23,314 nucleotides of DNA from OFTM291 sp041741375 (GTDB taxonomy: Bacteria; Gemmatimonadota; Gemmatimonadetes; Gemmatimonadales; GWC2-71-9): contig JBGSKF010000170.1 in NCBI GenBank assembly GCA_041741375.1, forward strand, positions 1 through 23,314, written 5' to 3'. The position numbers and the translations under genes were made by a program. A model generated the notes under the pieces. It was not told where the DNA came from. It was given only the letters and a program-made list of their open reading frames with translations, and ran no database searches. Positions 21,784 to 23,314 of this stretch are shown here, piece after piece; position 1 is the first letter of the stretch; each line of letters starts with the position of its first letter.

Positions 21784-23314
21784 ATGACTCTTTCTCTCAC
21801 GGATCGTCTCAAGGCGGATCTCTCCGACCGATACACCCTTGGCCCCGTGCTCGGTGAGGGGGGGATGGCGATCGTCTACCGGGCGGACGACCTTCGGCAC
21901 CGGCGACCGGTGGCCCTCAAGGTCTTTCGGCCCGAACTGGCCCGGTCGCTGGGCCCCGATCGGTTTCTGTCGGAGATCCGGATCGCCGCGAACCTGGTGC
22001 ATCCCCACATTCTCCCCCTGCACGATTCGGGTGATGCCGGCGGACTCCTCTATTATGTGATGCCCCTCATCGAAGGGGAAACCCTGCGGGCCCGCCTGGA
22101 ACGGGAGCGCCGCTGCCGTCCGGTCGAGGCCCTTCCACTCGCCGCCGCCGTCGCCTCGGCGCTGGCGTATGCCCATGGCCGCGGGGTGGTGCATCGCGAC
22201 ATCAAGCCCGAGAACATCCTTCTGGCCGGAACGGAGCCGATGGTCGCCGATTTCGGCATCGCGCTTGCCCTGCATGAGGCCGCCCCTCCCCGGGTGACCC
22301 TCGCGGGGATGACCGTCGGGACGGTGGAGTACATGAGCCCGGAGCAGGCCACCGGCGAGGCCACGGTCGACGGCCGAAGCGATGTCTACAGTCTCGCCGC
22401 GGTTCTCTTCGAGATGCTCTCCGGAGTCACCCCCTTTGGCGGGGGAAACCCGATGGCGGTGACCGCGAGAAAACTGAGCGGCATGCCGCCCGATCACTCG
22501 GTCCTCCCCGTCCTTCCCCCCGGCATCAAGGAAGTGATCCTGCGTGCCCTCGCCTGGAGTCCCGCCGACCGCTTTGCCACGGCCGCGGAGTTTGCCGAGG
22601 CCCTGCAGGTGCCGGCGGGGTATCACACCGCCCTCGGTGTCGCCCCGGCCGTGGCCCCCGTCGCAGGGCCGGTCTCGCTCGCGGTGCGACCCTTCGCCAT
22701 GAGCGGTCTGCCACCGGATCAGGCCCTGCTCGGCGAGGGCCTCGCCGATGAACTCATCCTCGAACTGGGCCACCTTCCGGGTCTCCGGGTCGTGGCCCGG
22801 AGTTCCAGCTTTGCCCCGGACCTTCCGGGAGATGCGCAGGCCGCGGGCCGGGCATTGGGGGTGTCCAGTGTTCTGGAAGGGAGCGTCCGATGTGCCGGGG
22901 ACCGGGTGCGCGTCACCATCCGACTCGTGACAGTGCACGATGGCACCCAACTCTGGGCCGGACGATACGAGCACGCCCTGGGTGACATCTTCGCCTTGCA
23001 GGATGACATTGCGGGTGAGGCGGTGCCGCAGTTGGGGAAGGCGCTGCGACCGGGTGTGCCGACCGCCGCCGTCCTCCCCGCGGCCCGGGTCGAGGCCACC
23101 GCCTACTCCCTCCTGCTGCAGGGGCGCCAGTCCTGCGCTCTCCGCACGGAGGAAGGCCTCGCGCGGGGGGTGGAGCTGCTGGAGAAGGCGGTACAGGCCG
23201 ATCCCCGCTTCGCCGAGGCCCGGGCGGAGCTCGCCGCAGGTTTGATGACGCTCGGCGTCTACGGTCTGCGCGCTCCGGATGACGTGATGCCCCGCGCGGC
23301 GGCGGCGGCGGCGG
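21784..23314 (+). CDS. Ser/Thr protein kinase with TolB-like/FlgO-like domain and TPR start, 3' truncated by the window
   Basis: Open for 510 codons from the ATG at 21784 to the window end. An in-frame GTG at 21781 is the alternative, with GAAGG just before. The Hanks-type kinase domain spans about 17-280. It has the glycine loop LGEGGMAIVY at 23-32, Lys46 in VALKVF, catalytic HRDIKPEN with Asp139 and Asn144, ADFG with Asp156, and SPE at 185-187, so it should be active. After a short Ala/Pro/Val linker with no obvious membrane helix, a TolB-N-terminal/FlgO-like domain follows (about 298-415: SLAVRPF, GEGLADELILEL, LEGSVRCAGDRVRVTIRLV, LQDDIA). A first TPR-like helix pair (GVELLEKAVQADPRFAEARAEL) starts near residue 463. 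This architecture is familiar in Gemmatimonadota. Substrate and signal are not visible. Confidence 0.9.
   Translation, partial: MTLSLTDRLKADLSDRYTLGPVLGEGGMAIVYRADDLRHRRPVALKVFRPELARSLGPDRFLSEIRIAANLVHPHILPLHDSGDAGGLLYYVMPLIEGETLRARLERERRCRPVEALPLAAAVASALAYAHGRGVVHRDIKPENILLAGTEPMVADFGIALALHEAAPPRVTLAGMTVGTVEYMSPEQATGEATVDGRSDVYSLAAVLFEMLSGVTPFGGGNPMAVTARKLSGMPPDHSVLPVLPPGIKEVILRALAWSPADRFATAAEFAEALQVPAGYHTALGVAPAVAPVAGPVSLAVRPFAMSGLPPDQALLGEGLADELILELGHLPGLRVVARSSSFAPDLPGDAQAAGRALGVSSVLEGSVRCAGDRVRVTIRLVTVHDGTQLWAGRYEHALGDIFALQDDIAGEAVPQLGKALRPGVPTAAVLPAARVEATAYSLLLQGRQSCALRTEEGLARGVELLEKAVQADPRFAEARAELAAGLMTLGVYGLRAPDDVMPRAAAAAA

Noticed and set aside
23298..23314. GCG trinucleotide run at the right edge
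   Set aside because: It encodes an alanine stretch in the open kinase frame and is cut by the window, so its length and meaning cannot be judged.
1..23314. tRNA, rRNA, CRISPR, transposase or phage genes
   Set aside because: None could be found by eye: intergenic gaps are mostly under 130 bp, and the larger gap after recG holds only repeats.

Overview
The window looks like a chromosomal segment of a very GC-rich, mesodiaminopimelate-type bacterium. The dense gram-negative-like division and cell-wall (dcw) operon, together with a Ser/Thr kinase fused to a TolB-like/FlgO-like domain and TPRs, suggests Gemmatimonadota or a close relative. That assignment is inferred from gene style; no rRNA or other decisive marker is in view.

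Region 1 (1-12468, all + strand) is a dcw cluster in the order ftsI(3' end)-murE-murF-mraY-murD-ftsW-murG-murC-ftsQ-ftsA-ftsZ. Junctions are mostly ATGA or GTGA overlaps, so translation is probably coupled. It covers the cytoplasmic Mur ligases (MurC, MurD, MurE, MurF), the two lipid-linked steps (MraY, MurG), the septal glycan polymerase FtsW, and the divisome proteins FtsQ, FtsA and FtsZ. murB and ddl, often found between murC and ftsQ, are absent here. The only breathing spaces are a 51-bp AT-richer gap before murC, which may hold a promoter, and a 65-bp gap before ftsZ with a small hairpin and the Shine-Dalgarno that fixes the ftsZ start.

Region 2 (12468-19294, + strand) continues the same gene train. 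It holds a catalytically complete M23 murein peptidase overlapping the ftsZ stop, a lone hisA, a membrane protein with a vWA-like MIDAS motif, the SRP receptor ftsY and the helicase recG.

Region 3 (19295-20477) is the least explained part. It contains two low-complexity repeats, a 14-bp direct repeat and a heptamer CACCCAW array that is G-quadruplex-prone on the minus strand. It also contains two minus-strand genes: an unrecognised 86-aa protein whose stop codon is supplied by the heptamer array, and a DUF433-like domain fused to a CxxC...HxxHxC zinc-binding-like tail. A divergent promoter with an operator-like dyad sits between the latter and asnS.

Region 4 (20478-23314, + strand) has asnS (asparaginyl-tRNA synthetase) and then the first 510 codons of a Ser/Thr kinase that runs off the end of the window. 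No rRNA, tRNA, CRISPR, transposase or prophage gene was seen. Most of the window is canonical; the candidates for something new are in 19295-20477, plus two signature deviations in FtsW.
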